In this document: positions 21,624-33,356 of the stretch, piece by piece | Layout: every line of letters starts with the position of its first letter | Numbering within the stretch: the first letter of the stretch is position 1 | Program-made: the position numbers and the translations under genes | Source of the DNA: Rhabdaerophilum calidifontis | GTDB lineage: Bacteria; Pseudomonadota; Alphaproteobacteria; Rhizobiales; Beijerinckiaceae | Direction: 5' to 3' | DNA: 64,000 nt | NCBI RefSeq assembly: GCF_008641065.1 | Contig: NZ_VTRS01000004.1 | Coordinates: 124,001-188,000, forward strand | Notes under the pieces: generated by a model | Database searches by the model: none | Told to the model about the DNA's origin: nothing | What the model saw: only the letters and a program-made list of their open reading frames with translations

Positions 21624-22468
21624 TGCTCGACGGCCACACGCGGCTTTACGCGCATATCGGCTACCCGACGTCGAGCTTCAAGGCGCCGCTGATCTACAAT
21701 CCGTATTTCGCGGCGCACGGCATCAACGCCGCCGTGGTGCCGATAGGCGTTCCCGCCGCGGATTTCGACGCCGCCTTCCCGGCGATCATGCGGTTTTCGA
21801 ACATTGCGGGCGCGCTGATCACGATGCCGCACAAGGTCACCGTGCTGCGCCATCTCGCGCGCGTCTCTCCGGCAATCGCGGTCACCGGCGCCTGCAACGC
21901 CGTCCGCCGCGAGGAGGACGGCACGCTGAGCGGCGACATGTTCGACGGCGAGGGCTTCGTCCGCGGGCTCGCGCGCAAAGGGCAGGCGATTGCCGGCCGC
22001 CGGGTTCTGATCGTGGGGGTGGGCGGCGCGGGGGCCGCGATCGCCGCGGCTCTGGCCGCGCGCGGCCCGGCGCTGATCCGGCTCGCGGACCTGCGCGCGG
22101 AGATCGCGGGCGAAGTCGCGGCGCGGCTCGCGGCGCATTTCCCCGGCCTCGCCGCGGAGGTCGGAACAAACGATCCTGCTGGGTTCGATATCGTCGTCAA
22201 CGCAACCCCGCTCGGCATGAGACCGGAGGATCCCCTGCCTCTCGATCCGGCACGGCTCGCGCCCGGCGCCTTCGTCGGCGAGGTCGTGCTCAGCCGGGAG
22301 CGGACGCCGCTGCTCGAAGCCGCCGCCGCGCGCGGCTGCACCATCCAGATCGGGCTCGACATGCTGTTCGAGATGATCCCCGCCTATCTCGAATTCTTCG
22401 GCTTCCCGCCGACGACGGCGGATGAACTGCACGCGCTCGCCACGATTTCCGGCCCGGAGCCCGCATGA
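21620..22468 (+). CDS. Shikimate dehydrogenase-like oxidoreductase (AroE/YdiB family)
   Basis: This is a 282-residue NAD(P)-dependent enzyme of the shikimate/quinate dehydrogenase family. The catalytic-lysine region is GALITMPHKVTVL, the nucleotide loop is LIVGVGGAGAAIAAAL, the NATPLGM motif is intact, and the C-terminal GLDMLFEMIPAYLEFFG replaces the usual GxxMLxxQ. The N-terminal substrate loop reads GYPTSSFKAPLIYN instead of the biosynthetic GxPixHSxSPxxHN, which points to a catabolic or specialised paralogue. Its place between a TRAP system and QuiC suggests it oxidises imported shikimate (or quinate) to the 3-dehydro acid. Confidence 0.85.
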   Translation: MMLDGHTRLYAHIGYPTSSFKAPLIYNPYFAAHGINAAVVPIGVPAADFDAAFPAIMRFSNIAGALITMPHKVTVLRHLARVSPAIAVTGACNAVRREEDGTLSGDMFDGEGFVRGLARKGQAIAGRRVLIVGVGGAGAAIAAALAARGPALIRLADLRAEIAGEVAARLAAHFPGLAAEVGTNDPAGFDIVVNATPLGMRPEDPLPLDPARLAPGAFVGEVVLSRERTPLLEAAAARGCTIQIGLDMLFEMIPAYLEFFGFPPTTADELHALATISGPEPA

Positions 22469-24357
22469 GAACCGCGATCGCCACCGTCTGCGTCTCCGGC
22501 AATCTCGCGGAGAAGCTTGAGGCGATCGCCGTCGCAGGGTTCCGGGCCGTGGAGATCTTCGAGAACGATCTCATCGCCTTCCCCGGCACGCCGGCGGATG
22601 TGCGGCGGATGGCGGCCGATCTCGGCCTCGCGATCGTGACCTGCCAGCCCTTCCGCGATTTCGAGGGCATGACCGGCGCGCGCCGTATCCGGGTATTCGA
22701 CCGCGCGGAGCGGAAATTCGATCTCCTTGCGGAACTCGGCAGCGATCTGCTGTTCGTCTGCTCCAGCCTCTCGCCGGAAGCGCTCGGCGGGATCGACCGG
22801 CTCGCGGAGGATTTCGCCGAACTCGGCACCCGCGCCGCCCGGCGCGGGCTGCGCGTCGGCTACGAGGCGCTGGCCTGGGGCCGGCATATCCATGATTATC
22901 GCGATGCCTGGGAGATTGTCCGCCGCGCCGGGCAGCCCAATGTCGGGCTGGTGCTCGACAGTTTCCATGTGCTCGCGCGCAAGCTGGATCTGGCGGCGAT
23001 CCGCAGCATTCCCGGCGACCGGATCTTTCTCGTCCAGATCGCGGATGCACCCCGGCTCGAGATGGATTACCTCTCCTGGAGCCGCCATTGGCGCTGCCTG
23101 CCCGGCCAGGGCGATCTCGATCTCGCCGGCTTCATGGATGCGCTCGAGACGACCGGCTATGATGGCGTGCTCAGCCTCGAAATCTTCAACGACCGGTTCC
23201 GTGCCGGCTCGGCCCGCTCGGTCGCGCTCGACGGGCGGCGCTCGCTGATCTGGCTGCTCGATTCCACCGCCCGCCGCCTCGGGCGCCCCATCGCCGGCGC
23301 TGCGCCGATGCCGGCCCCGGCGCCGGTCGAAGGCGTCGAATTCATCGAATTCGCGGTGCACGAGGCCGAACGGGAAGGGTTCGAGCGGCTGATCGCGGCA
23401 CTCGGCTTCGCGCGCGCCGGGCGGCACCGCTCCAAGGACGTCTCGCTCTGGCGGCAGGGCGAGATCCGCATCGTCGTCAACAGCGAGCCCGACGGTTTCG
23501 CCCATTCCTACCAGATCACGCATGGCAGCTCGGTCTGCGCCATGGCGCTGCGCACACCGGACGCGCAGGCGACGATCACGCGCGCGCGGGCGCTGCTCGA
23601 CGAGCCGCATGCCGGCGCCGTAGGGCCGGGCGAGCTCGACATTCCGGCCGTGCGCGGGCTCGGCGGCTCGCTGCTCTATTTCATCGATTCGCGCTCGAGC
23701 CTCGGGCGCTGGGCCGAGATTGATTTCCTGCCGACCGGCGCGACCGCGCCCGATGCCGGGCTACGGGCGATCGACCATGTCTCGCAGACGATGCAATACG
23801 AGGAAATGCTGACCTGGCTGCTGTTCTACACCTCGCTGTTCGAGGCGCGGAAAACGCCGAGCCAGGCGGTGATCGACCCCGGCGGGGTGGTGCAGAGCCA
23901 GGTGATCGAGAGCGGTGTCGGCGGCGGCGGCGCCGGGCTGCGGCTGGTGCTCAACGGCTCGCAGAGCACCCGCACCCTCTCGGCGCGGTTCGTGACGGAT
24001 TTCTTCGGCTCCGGCGTGCAGCATATCGCGCTCGCGACCGACGATATCGAGGCGAGCGTGGCGCGGCTCGTCGCCAACGGCGTCGCGATGCTGCCCATAC
24101 CCGAGAATTACTACGACGATCTCGAAACCCGCGCCGATCTTTCCCCGGCGGCGATCATGCGGATGCGCGCGCTCAACATCCTCTACGACAGCGATGCCGG
24201 CGGCGGGTTCCGCCACGCCTATACGGTGGCGTTCGACGGCGGGTTCTTCTTCGAGATCGTGCAGCGCGACCCCGGCTATGGCGGCTACGGCGCACCGAAT
24301 GCCGGCATCCGGCTGGCGGCGCAGGCGCGGATCGCCCGGCCGGCCCTTCCGGTCTAG
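22465..24357 (+). CDS. quiC: 3-Dehydroshikimate dehydratase, two-domain QuiC type
   Basis: This enzyme converts 3-dehydroshikimate to protocatechuate. The 630-residue protein has an N-terminal xylose-isomerase-like TIM barrel (about residues 1-275). The metal and active-site residues are visible in GYEALAWG, LVLDSFHVLAR, LVQIADAP and VLSLEIFND. A linker precedes a C-terminal domain (about 290-625) resembling 4-hydroxyphenylpyruvate dioxygenase/VOC folds (AIDHVSQTMQYEEMLTWLLFYTSLF; GVQHIALATDDI; FFFEIVQRD). This fused layout is that of the Pseudomonas QuiC1-type enzymes. The ATG overlaps the previous stop (ATGA). Databases often mislabel such proteins as sugar isomerases or HPPD. Confidence 0.88.
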   Translation: MRTAIATVCVSGNLAEKLEAIAVAGFRAVEIFENDLIAFPGTPADVRRMAADLGLAIVTCQPFRDFEGMTGARRIRVFDRAERKFDLLAELGSDLLFVCSSLSPEALGGIDRLAEDFAELGTRAARRGLRVGYEALAWGRHIHDYRDAWEIVRRAGQPNVGLVLDSFHVLARKLDLAAIRSIPGDRIFLVQIADAPRLEMDYLSWSRHWRCLPGQGDLDLAGFMDALETTGYDGVLSLEIFNDRFRAGSARSVALDGRRSLIWLLDSTARRLGRPIAGAAPMPAPAPVEGVEFIEFAVHEAEREGFERLIAALGFARAGRHRSKDVSLWRQGEIRIVVNSEPDGFAHSYQITHGSSVCAMALRTPDAQATITRARALLDEPHAGAVGPGELDIPAVRGLGGSLLYFIDSRSSLGRWAEIDFLPTGATAPDAGLRAIDHVSQTMQYEEMLTWLLFYTSLFEARKTPSQAVIDPGGVVQSQVIESGVGGGGAGLRLVLNGSQSTRTLSARFVTDFFGSGVQHIALATDDIEASVARLVANGVAMLPIPENYYDDLETRADLSPAAIMRMRALNILYDSDAGGGFRHAYTVAFDGGFFFEIVQRDPGYGGYGAPNAGIRLAAQARIARPALPV

Positions 24358-24450
24358 ATCCCGCGCCGCGCGGTCACTCGACGGGCGGAGGCAGAGCCGG
24401 TAGCCTCCCTTCGGGTCTGGCGGCGGAACGGTTCGGGGGCGACAACAGGG

Positions 24451-25983
24451 ATGGTCGCGCGCGTGGCAACGGTGGCCTTCGAGGGGATCGAGGCGCGGCC
24501 GGTCGATGTGCAGGTGCAGGTTGCGGCGGGTTCGGTCGCCTTCGTGCTTGTCGGCCTGCCGGACAAGGCGGTGGCCGAAAGCCGCGAGCGCGTCCGGGCG
24601 GCGCTGACCGCCTCCGGCCTCGCGCTGCCGGCGAAACGGATCATCGTCAACCTCGCTCCGGCGGATCTGCCCAAGGAAGGCAGCCATTACGACCTGCCGA
24701 TCGCGCTCGGGATCATGGCCGCGATCGGCGCAATCCCGCAGGATGCGCTCGACGGCTTCACGGTGCTCGGCGAACTCGCGCTCGACGGCACGATCTCGCC
24801 GGTCGCCGGCGTGCTGCCGGCGGCGATCGCGGCGCATGCGCGCGGGCACGGGCTGATCTGCCCCGCCGCCACCGGGCCGGAGGCGGCCTGGGCGGGCGAG
24901 GCGATCGAGATCGTCGCGCCGCGCTCGCTGATCCAGATCGCCAACCATTTCAAGGGCGCGCAGGTGCTCGCGCGGCCGGAACCGGCCATCCGCCGCGCCG
25001 AAGGCGCCCTGCCCGATCTCCGCGACATCAAGGGCCAGGAAAGCGCCAAGCGCGTGCTGGAGATCGCCGCCGCCGGCGGGCATCACCTGCTAATGAGCGG
25101 CCCGCCCGGCGCCGGCAAATCCATGCTTGCGGCGCGCCTGCCCTCGATCCTGCCGCCGCTGGCCCCGCGCGAATTGCTCGAAGTCTCGATGATCCATTCG
25201 ATTGCCGGGTTGCTCGCCGAGGGCGCGCTGACCGACCGGCGCCCCTTCCGCAGCCCGCATCATTCCGCCTCGATGGCGGCGCTCACAGGCGGCGGGCTTC
25301 ATGCCCGGCCCGGCGAGGTGAGCCTCGCGCATCACGGTGTGCTGTTCCTCGACGAGTTGCCGGAATTCGCGCCGCAGGCGCTCGATTCGCTGCGCCAGCC
25401 GATCGAGACCGGCGAGGTCGCGGTCAGCCGCGCCAATCACCGCGCGGTCTACCCGGCGCGGTTCCAGCTGGTCGCCGCGATGAATCCCTGCCGCTGTGGC
25501 CACGCGATGGAGGCGGGCTTCACCTGCAAGCGCGCGCCCAACGAGAAATGCATGGCGCAATACCAGGCGCGGCTTTCCGGCCCGCTTCTCGACCGATTCG
25601 ATCTCGCGATCGAGGTGCCGGCGGTCGATCTCGCCGATCTCCTGCTGCCGGCGCCGGCGGAGGGCTCGGCCGAGGTGCTCGCGCGCGTGCTCGCGGCCCG
25701 CGCACGCCAGGCGGACCGATTCGAGAGGCTCGGATTGCCCGGGATCCGCACCAATGCCGCCGCGCCCGCCGCCTTGCTCGACGCGATCGCGCGGCCCGAT
25801 CCCGACGGCGCGGCGCTGCTGCGCCAGGCGGGGGAGCGGCTGAAGCTCACCGCGCGCGCCTTCCACCGCCTCATCAAGGTGGCGCGCACGCTCGCCGATC
25901 TCGATCAGGCCGAGCATGTCGGTCGCGCCCATCTCGCCGAAGCCATCGGGCTCCGGGGGCGGATCACCGGCGGCTCGCCATGA
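24451..25983 (+). CDS. comM: YifB/ComM family Mg-chelatase-like AAA+ ATPase
   Basis: This 510-residue protein is a hexameric AAA+ helicase family member that promotes branch migration during natural transformation in bacteria where it was studied. The N-terminal Lon-S16-like part (residues 1-120) has FVLVGLPDKAVAESRERVRAAL. The AAA+ core has Walker A GPPGAGKSMLAARL, Walker B LFLDELPEF, and the zinc-like region MNPCRCGHAMEAGFTCKR. The C-terminal LTARAFHRLIKVARTLADL is conserved. It stands alone, 93 bp after quiC. Confidence 0.93.
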   Translation: MVARVATVAFEGIEARPVDVQVQVAAGSVAFVLVGLPDKAVAESRERVRAALTASGLALPAKRIIVNLAPADLPKEGSHYDLPIALGIMAAIGAIPQDALDGFTVLGELALDGTISPVAGVLPAAIAAHARGHGLICPAATGPEAAWAGEAIEIVAPRSLIQIANHFKGAQVLARPEPAIRRAEGALPDLRDIKGQESAKRVLEIAAAGGHHLLMSGPPGAGKSMLAARLPSILPPLAPRELLEVSMIHSIAGLLAEGALTDRRPFRSPHHSASMAALTGGGLHARPGEVSLAHHGVLFLDELPEFAPQALDSLRQPIETGEVAVSRANHRAVYPARFQLVAAMNPCRCGHAMEAGFTCKRAPNEKCMAQYQARLSGPLLDRFDLAIEVPAVDLADLLLPAPAEGSAEVLARVLAARARQADRFERLGLPGIRTNAAAPAALLDAIARPDPDGAALLRQAGERLKLTARAFHRLIKVARTLADLDQAEHVGRAHLAEAIGLRGRITGGSP

Positions 25984-26095
25984 CGAACGCTACCTTCCCT
26001 TAACGACGCCCGGATTTTGCCGCAAAGCGTCAAGGGCATGGCAACCAGCGCCGGAGATGCTGCCCCCATAAGCAGGAAAACTGCAGGTGGGCGTC

Positions 26096-27829
<1,734 letters not shown>

Positions 27830-27882
27830 GCGCGCATCGGCCGCAGGGGAAACGCGCCATTTGCGTCTTTCGGCTTGCCTCC

Positions 27883-27900
27883 ACGTCATCATCTTGTCAC
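27883..27900 (+). promoter_or_regulatory. Candidate Pho box upstream of olsB
   Basis: ACGTCAT (27883-27889), four bases, then TTGTCAC (27894-27900) reproduces the 7-4-7 direct-repeat layout of the PhoB box (CTGTCAT-N4-CTGTCAT), with 2 mismatches in the first repeat and 2 in the second. It lies 63 bp before the olsB ATG. Ornithine-lipid synthesis is induced by phosphate limitation through PhoB in several rhizobia. A perfect CGTCAT/ATGACG inverted repeat at 27926-27939 is also present. Confidence 0.4.
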
Positions 27901-27962
27901 AACGGTAGCGCACATGCGCAAAAGACGTCATCCATGACGCGTTTTCGGGGAGAGAGCCGGTC

Positions 27963-28928
27963 ATGCTGCGACCGCGAACCAATGCGCAGGGTCCTTCATT
28001 CGCGCAGGGTCTTTCGTTCCGAGGCCGTTTGCCGGCTGTCTTCATGAACCCGAAGGCGCTGGTCGGGCGCTTCAACCCCGTCTCGCGGATCGTGCGCGAG
28101 ACCGGCGGCCTGCCGGACACGCTCGGTCGCCTCGGCTCGCTCGAAGTGCGGCTCGCCCGGACGACGAAGGATATCCGCCGCGCGCAGCGGCTGCGCTTCA
28201 AGGTCTTCTTCGACGAGATGAGCGCGACGCCCAACACGCGCGCCCGCGTCTATCGCCGCGATATCGACCCGTTCGACCGCATCTGCGACCATATCCTCGT
28301 CATCGACCATGAGGCGCCGCGCGGCCCGTTCCGCAAGCCGAAGCCGAAGGTGATCGGCACCTATCGCGTGCTGCGCTCGGATGTCGCACAGGCGCATGGC
28401 GTGGATTTCTACACCGCCGGAGAATACGACCTCCGGGCGCTGATTGCGGCCAATGCCGGCCTGCGGATGATGGAGCTGGGGCGCTCCTGCGTGCTCAAAC
28501 CCTATCGCAACAAGCGGACGGTCGAGCTGCTCTGGCACGGCGTGTGGCGCTACATCGTCCATCACAAGATCGACCTGATGTTCGGCTGCGCGAGCCTCGA
28601 GGGCACCGATCCGGCGGCGCTCGCGGTGCCGCTCGCGTTCCTCCACCATTTCGCCAAGGCGCCCGACACGCTTTCCGCGCGGGCGCTACCCTGGCGCTAT
28701 ACCGACATGAACCTCCTGCCCAGGGAGGCGATCGACGCCAAGGTTGCAATGAAGTCGCTGCCACCCTTGATCAAGGGTTATCTCCGGCTCGGCGCCGTGT
28801 TCGGCGACGGCGCGGTGGTGGACCGGCAATTCGGCACCGTCGATGTGTTCGTGGCGCTCAAGGTCAAGGATATCGACCCGCGCTATGTCGCCTATTACGG
28901 CGCCGATGCGAGCCGCCACGCCGCCTGA
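27963..28928 (+). CDS. olsB: L-ornithine N-alpha-acyltransferase OlsB (hemolysin-like GNAT family)
   Basis: OlsB transfers a 3-hydroxyacyl group from acyl carrier protein to ornithine, making lyso-ornithine lipid, the first step to phosphorus-free ornithine lipids. The 321-residue protein has the family core: LEVRLARTTKDIRRAQRLRFKVFFDEMSA, DHILVID, a VIGTYRVLR strand, and MMELGRSCVLKPYRNKRTVELLWHGVWRYI. OlsA, the second acyltransferase, is not in the window. The 5' part before MNPKAL (28044) is less conserved, but only the ATG at 27963 has a purine-rich site (GAGAG). The stop abuts the convergent SDR gene. Confidence 0.86.
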   Translation: MLRPRTNAQGPSFAQGLSFRGRLPAVFMNPKALVGRFNPVSRIVRETGGLPDTLGRLGSLEVRLARTTKDIRRAQRLRFKVFFDEMSATPNTRARVYRRDIDPFDRICDHILVIDHEAPRGPFRKPKPKVIGTYRVLRSDVAQAHGVDFYTAGEYDLRALIAANAGLRMMELGRSCVLKPYRNKRTVELLWHGVWRYIVHHKIDLMFGCASLEGTDPAALAVPLAFLHHFAKAPDTLSARALPWRYTDMNLLPREAIDAKVAMKSLPPLIKGYLRLGAVFGDGAVVDRQFGTVDVFVALKVKDIDPRYVAYYGADASRHAA

Positions 28929-29801
28929 TCAGGCCGGCTCCGCCGCGAGGCACGCGGCGAGCCCCTCGCGATAGGTGGGGTAGCGGAAGCGATAGCCGAG
29001 CGCGGCCTTGATCCGCGCATTCGAGACGCGCTTGTTCTCGCCATAGAAGCTGCGCCCCATCGGCGAGAGATCGGCAGCCTCGAAGGCAATTTCCGGAGGC
29101 GGCGCCACGCCGAGCAGGGCCGCGGCATGCGCGACGACATCCTGCGGCGGCGCCGGGAGATCGTCGGTCAGGTTGAAGATGCCGAGCGGCCCCGCATGCC
29201 GGAAGGCCTGGGCCATTGCGGCGCCGATATCCTCAACATGGATACGGTTGAAGACCTGCCCCGGCTTGACGATCCGCCGCGCGGTTCCGGCGCGCAGGTT
29301 GTCGATGGCCGAACGCCCGGGGCCATAAATGCCGGAGAGCCGGAAAATGCCGAGATCGATGCTTCTTTCGCTGGCAAAGTTAATCCAGCCCTCCTCGGCT
29401 GCGACGCGCTGGCGCGAACGCGGTGAGACGGGGCGGAGCGGCGTGCTCTCATCCACCCAGCCGCCGCCATGGTCGCCGTAGACGCCCACGGTGGACAGAT
29501 AGATGACCCGCCAGAGCCGCGGCAGCGGCAGATCGCCGAAACCGGGCGCCTGCAGCAACGGATCGCCCTCTTCTCCGGGCGGCGCCGAGACGAGCAGAAG
29601 ATCCGCCGCCTCGAGCGCCCGCAGGAGCGGATCCGTCAGCGCATGACCATCGAAGGCGCTGGCCGTGCTGACCGGCGCGGTGAGGCGCGCCGCCCGTTCG
29701 GGGCTCCGCACCGTGGCGTGGAGCGCGGCGAGGCCGGGCACCATCGCGCGCGCGATGGCCGCCGAAGAATAGCCGTAGCCGATGATGACCAGGTTCGTCA
29801 C
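28929..29801 (-). CDS. Atypical NAD(P)-binding epimerase-like protein (YeeZ-type SDR)
   Basis: The 290-residue Rossmann protein begins at GTG 29801 ([20 protein letters not shown]), overlapping the queG stop as GTGA. It has a GxGxxS nucleotide loop, [18 protein letters not shown] typical of extended SDRs, and [16 protein letters not shown]. The usual catalytic YxxxK is replaced by a Ser/Arg-rich segment ([14 protein letters not shown]), as in YeeZ-like atypical SDRs. Function is unknown. It is third in the operon after GST and queG. Confidence 0.8.
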   Translation of the reverse strand: MTNLVIIGYGYSSAAIARAMVPGLAALHATVRSPERAARLTAPVSTASAFDGHALTDPLLRALEAADLLLVSAPPGEEGDPLLQAPGFGDLPLPRLWRVIYLSTVGVYGDHGGGWVDESTPLRPVSPRSRQRVAAEEGWINFASERSIDLGIFRLSGIYGPGRSAIDNLRAGTARRIVKPGQVFNRIHVEDIGAAMAQAFRHAGPLGIFNLTDDLPAPPQDVVAHAAALLGVAPPPEIAFEAADLSPMGRSFYGENKRVSNARIKAALGYRFRYPTYREGLAACLAAEPA

Positions 29802-30943
29802 GCACTGTGCCGGAGGATCGCGCCCTCCGCCTCCCATTCGCTCCGGACATCCGGATCGGTTTCGGCTGCAGCCTGCCTCCGGGCCAGGGCCGCGAAATCC
29901 GGCGCGGCAAGCAGCCGCGCCAAAGCCCAGACGGCCATGGCCCGCACGAGCGGTGCGGCGTCATCGAGGCGCTCCATCGCCACCGGCACAAGGGCGGCAT
30001 CTCCAGAATTGCCGATCGCGATCAAAACGTTGCGCAGGAAACGGTCTCGGCCCGTGCGCTTGATCGGCGTGCCGGCGAACAGCGCGCGGAAGGCCGCGTC
30101 GTCGAGCCGCGCGAGATCGGCGAGCCTGAGCCCATCGAGATCCTCGCGCAATGCGAGCCGCGCGTCGCGGGATGCCACCGCGAACTTGTTCCAGGGGCAG
30201 ACGGCGAGACAATCATCGCAGCCGAACACCCGGTTGCCGAATCGCGCGCGCAGATCGCGCGGGATCGGCCCCTTGTGCTCGATCGTGAGATAGGAGATGC
30301 AGCGCCGCGGATCGAGCCGATAGGGTGCCGGGAAGGCATCGGTCGGGCAGATGGAGAGGCAGCGCCGGCAGGAACCGCAATGGTCGGGCTCCGGCGCATC
30401 GGGCGCAATCGCGAGTGTCGTGAACACCGCGCCGAGGAACAGCCAATTGCCGAATTCGCGGCTGACGAGCACCGTGTGCTTGCCCTGCCAGCCGAGCCCG
30501 GCCTCGACCGCGAGCGGCTTCTCCATGACCGGCGCGGTATCGACGAAGACCTTGACGTCTCCGCCCGCCTGCGCGACCAGAGCCCGCGCGAATTCCTTGA
30601 GCCGGCTTTTTATCACGTCGTGATAATCGCGCCGCATCGCGTAGACCGCCAGCGTCGCGCGATCACGCCGCGCGAGCCGCGCCATCGGATCGCCCGCCAT
30701 GGCGTAATTGACGCCGAGCATGATGACGCTGCGCGCCTCGGGCCAGAGCGCATCCGGCGCCGCGCGCTTTTCCGGATCGCGGGTCATCCAGCCCATCTCG
30801 CCCTGCATGCCGGCAGCGAGCCAGGCGGTGAGATCCGCCAGCCGTTGCGGCGCGGCCGTTGCGGCGGCAACGCCCGCGACATCGAAGCCATGGGCACGCG
30901 CAAGCGCGGTGATCAGATCCCGTCCTGCCGCGCCGGCGCTCAA
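29798..30943 (-). CDS. queG: Epoxyqueuosine reductase QueG
   Basis: QueG is a cobalamin- and Fe-S-dependent enzyme that reduces epoxyqueuosine to queuosine in tRNA, the last step of queuosine synthesis. The best start is TTG at 30943, which overlaps the GST stop (TTGA) and gives 381 residues. The conserved [25 protein letters not shown] is followed by two [4Fe-4S] motifs, [16 protein letters not shown] and [18 protein letters not shown]-like repeats occupy the C-terminus ([23 protein letters not shown]). The frame is open upstream to 31069, but that part overlaps GST and is not conserved-looking. Confidence 0.93.
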   Translation of the reverse strand: MSAGAAGRDLITALARAHGFDVAGVAAATAAPQRLADLTAWLAAGMQGEMGWMTRDPEKRAAPDALWPEARSVIMLGVNYAMAGDPMARLARRDRATLAVYAMRRDYHDVIKSRLKEFARALVAQAGGDVKVFVDTAPVMEKPLAVEAGLGWQGKHTVLVSREFGNWLFLGAVFTTLAIAPDAPEPDHCGSCRRCLSICPTDAFPAPYRLDPRRCISYLTIEHKGPIPRDLRARFGNRVFGCDDCLAVCPWNKFAVASRDARLALREDLDGLRLADLARLDDAAFRALFAGTPIKRTGRDRFLRNVLIAIGNSGDAALVPVAMERLDDAAPLVRAMAVWALARLLAAPDFAALARRQAAAETDPDVRSEWEAEGAILRHSA

Positions 30944-31632
30944 AAATCGAGATCCGCGTAGGCGGCGGCCGGCGCCACGCCGCGCAGCCGGTCGGCCAGA
31001 AGCGGGCGGAAGGAGGGCCGGGATTTCACGGTCGCATACCAGTGCCGCACGGCCTCCTCCTCGTTCCACGGCACATCGCCGAGGTAATCCACCGCCGAGA
31101 GTTCCGCCGCCGCGGCGAGATCGGCATAGGTCAGCCGATCCCCCGCAAGCCAGTTTCGCTGACGCAGGAGATGGGCGATGTATTTCAGATGGTAGCGGAT
31201 ATTGGCGCGCGCCGCACGCATGGCGCCGGGATCGGGCGCGCCGCCACCATGTTCAGCGGGCAGAAGCCGTTTGATAATCTTCTCGTGAACGAGCGGCTCC
31301 GAGACCTCGGCGCGGAATTTGTGCCCGAACCAGCTGATCAGCCGCCGGACCTCGACACGCGCCGCCGGCGCCTCGGGCAGCAGCCGCCGGTCCCCGAGCA
31401 CCAGGCCGCGCGTTTCGTCGAGATATTCGGCGATCGTTACCGCGCCCGGCACGACCTGGCCGTCATGCTCGACCAGGACCGGCAGCTCGCCCGCGGGATT
31501 GAGCAGCAGGAATTCACGCCGGCGCTCATGCGTCCGCTCCTCGATGAATTCCGCCTCCATCTGCAACTCGCCCATGATGAGGCGGATGAAGCGCGAGGCC
31601 GGATCGAGCGGAAAATGGTAGAGAACGGGCAT
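30940..31632 (-). CDS. Glutathione S-transferase family protein
   Basis: The 230-residue protein has a thioredoxin-fold N-terminus ([23 protein letters not shown], then [14 protein letters not shown] with the cis-Pro, and [11 protein letters not shown] contacting glutathione). An all-helical C-terminal domain has [29 protein letters not shown]. The substrate is unknown. It is the first gene of the GST-queG-SDR operon and is divergent from uppP; the link to queuosine may be only positional, but the same neighbours recur in Alphaproteobacteria. Confidence 0.88.
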   Translation of the reverse strand: MPVLYHFPLDPASRFIRLIMGELQMEAEFIEERTHERRREFLLLNPAGELPVLVEHDGQVVPGAVTIAEYLDETRGLVLGDRRLLPEAPAARVEVRRLISWFGHKFRAEVSEPLVHEKIIKRLLPAEHGGGAPDPGAMRAARANIRYHLKYIAHLLRQRNWLAGDRLTYADLAAAAELSAVDYLGDVPWNEEEAVRHWYATVKSRPSFRPLLADRLRGVAPAAAYADLDF

Positions 31633-31785
31633 CGGGGACGGGAGACCTTCCGGAATGCGGCCGCCGCCCGGCCCGGGCCGCAGGCTGGCATTCGCGCGCG
31701 GCCCGCTATAATGGAGCGACCATCGCCCCTCAACCCCCGGTGATTCGGGCCGCGCGCGGAACGAACCCCTCTTGGTTAGCTGTTC

Positions 31786-32589
31786 ATGAATCTCGCGCTC
31801 GCGCTCAAGGCCGCCCTGCTCGGCTTCATCGAGGGGCTGACGGAGTTCCTGCCGGTCTCGTCGACCGGGCATCTCATTCTGTTCGGGCATTATCTCGGTT
31901 TCTCCTCGCCCGGCCATTCCTTCGAGGTGCTGATCCAGCTCGGGGCGATCCTCGCCATCCTGTCGGTCTATTTCGGCAAATTGCTGGCGCTGGCGAAGGG
32001 CATGGTTTCCGACCGGCGGGCGCAGATGTTCATCCTCGCCATCCTGGTCGCCTTCCTGCCCGCCATGCTGATCGGCGCGCTCGCGCGCGATTTCATCAAG
32101 ACCGTGCTGTTCAACCCGTTCGTCGTGTGCATCACCCTGATCTCGGGCGGGCTCGTGCTGCTCGTCGTCGACGAGATGGCGTTTGCGAACAAGACACGGG
32201 ACGTGATGGACATCACGCCGCGCACGGCACTCGGGATCGGGCTCTTCCAGTGCCTCGCGATGGTGCCGGGGGTGTCGCGTTCGGGCGCGACGATCGTCGG
32301 CGCGATGCTGATGGGAGCGGAGAAGCGCGTGGCGGCGGAATTCTCGTTCTTCCTCGCCATGCCGACCATGGCCGGCGCCTTCGCCTATGATCTCTACAAG
32401 AGCTATCGCAGCCTCGCCTTCGATGACGTGGCGGCGGTGGCGATCGGCTTCGTCGTGGCCTTCCTCGCCGCCCTGGTGGTGGTGCGCGGGTTTCTCGGCT
32501 TCGTCTCGCGCCACGGTTTCACGCCCTTCGCCTGGTGGCGGATCATCGTCGGCTGCTTCGGGCTCGCGGCCTATTTCGTTTATGGCTGA
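31786..32589 (+). CDS. uppP: Undecaprenyl-diphosphatase UppP (BacA)
   Basis: UppP recycles the peptidoglycan lipid carrier by dephosphorylating undecaprenyl diphosphate at the inner membrane. The 267-residue polytopic protein has both signature segments: [20 protein letters not shown] near the N-terminus, and [16 protein letters not shown] near residue 163. About eight membrane helices are expected. It converges with nth, and the last 10 bp overlap. Confidence 0.96.
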   Translation: MNLALALKAALLGFIEGLTEFLPVSSTGHLILFGHYLGFSSPGHSFEVLIQLGAILAILSVYFGKLLALAKGMVSDRRAQMFILAILVAFLPAMLIGALARDFIKTVLFNPFVVCITLISGGLVLLVVDEMAFANKTRDVMDITPRTALGIGLFQCLAMVPGVSRSGATIVGAMLMGAEKRVAAEFSFFLAMPTMAGAFAYDLYKSYRSLAFDDVAAVAIGFVVAFLAALVVVRGFLGFVSRHGFTPFAWWRIIVGCFGLAAYFVYG

Positions 32590-33281
32590 GACCGGGGCGC
32601 GGATTTCGGCGGCGCGGATTTCGGCTCGTGCCGGCAGAGATCGGTGAGCGGGCAGCGCCAGCATTCGGGCCGGCGGGCCTTGCACAGATAGCGCCCGTGC
32701 AGGATCAGCCAGTGATGGGCATGCAGGCGATAGGGCTCGGGCACCAGCCTTTCGAGCCCGGCTTCGACCTGTTCCGGCGTGCGGCCGGGGGCGATCGGCA
32801 GCAGGTTCGAGATGCGGAAGACATGGGTGTCGACCGCGAAGGTCGCCTGGCCGAACGCCATGTTGAGCACGACATTGGCCGTCTTGCGCCCGACGCCGGG
32901 CAGGGTGACGAGATCGTCGCGATTGTCCGGCACGACGCCGCCGAAGCGCTCGATCAAGGCCTGGCTGAGCAGGATCACGTTGCGGGCCTTGTTGCGGAAG
33001 AGCCCGATCGTCTTGATCTGCTCGCGCACCGCATCTTCGCCGAGCGCCAGCATCTTCGCGGGCGTGTCGGCGCGGGCGAAAAGGCCGCGCGTCGCCCTGT
33101 TCACCCCGGCATCGGTCGCCTGCGCGGACAGAACCACCGCGACAAGCAGCGTGAAAGGATTGGTGTGCTCCAGTTCGCCCTTCGGCTCCGGCTCGATCGC
33201 GTAGAGGCGGCGGAAGATCTCGGCGATCTCCCGTGGATCGCGCTCCCGCGCCGCTGCGCTCTTCGGTCTCACCGCGGCCAT
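32580..33281 (-). CDS. nth: Endonuclease III
   Basis: Nth is a DNA glycosylase/AP lyase that removes oxidised pyrimidines. The 233-residue protein has the helix-hairpin-helix [13 protein letters not shown] with its catalytic Lys, the catalytic Asp in [12 protein letters not shown], and a [4Fe-4S] cluster with the spacing C-x6-C-x2-C-x5-C ([18 protein letters not shown]). An Arg/Lys-rich N-terminal and a Ser/Pro-rich C-terminal extension are present. Its 3' end overlaps uppP by 10 bp tail to tail. Confidence 0.96.
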   Translation of the reverse strand: MAAVRPKSAAARERDPREIAEIFRRLYAIEPEPKGELEHTNPFTLLVAVVLSAQATDAGVNRATRGLFARADTPAKMLALGEDAVREQIKTIGLFRNKARNVILLSQALIERFGGVVPDNRDDLVTLPGVGRKTANVVLNMAFGQATFAVDTHVFRISNLLPIAPGRTPEQVEAGLERLVPEPYRLHAHHWLILHGRYLCKARRPECWRCPLTDLCRHEPKSAPPKSAPRSQP

Positions 33282-33356
33282 TCCGCCCCCCGTTTGCCCT
33301 GCCGGCTTCGCGCGCTAGCTTAGCCGAGTACCCGTTCTCCGCTTCTGAAGGCAAGC

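Noticed and set aside
22465-24357. Labelling this protein as sugar isomerase or 4-hydroxyphenylpyruvate dioxygenase
   Set aside because: The two-domain layout, active-site blocks and operon context fit 3-dehydroshikimate dehydratase; the HPPD-like half is a known feature of that enzyme type.
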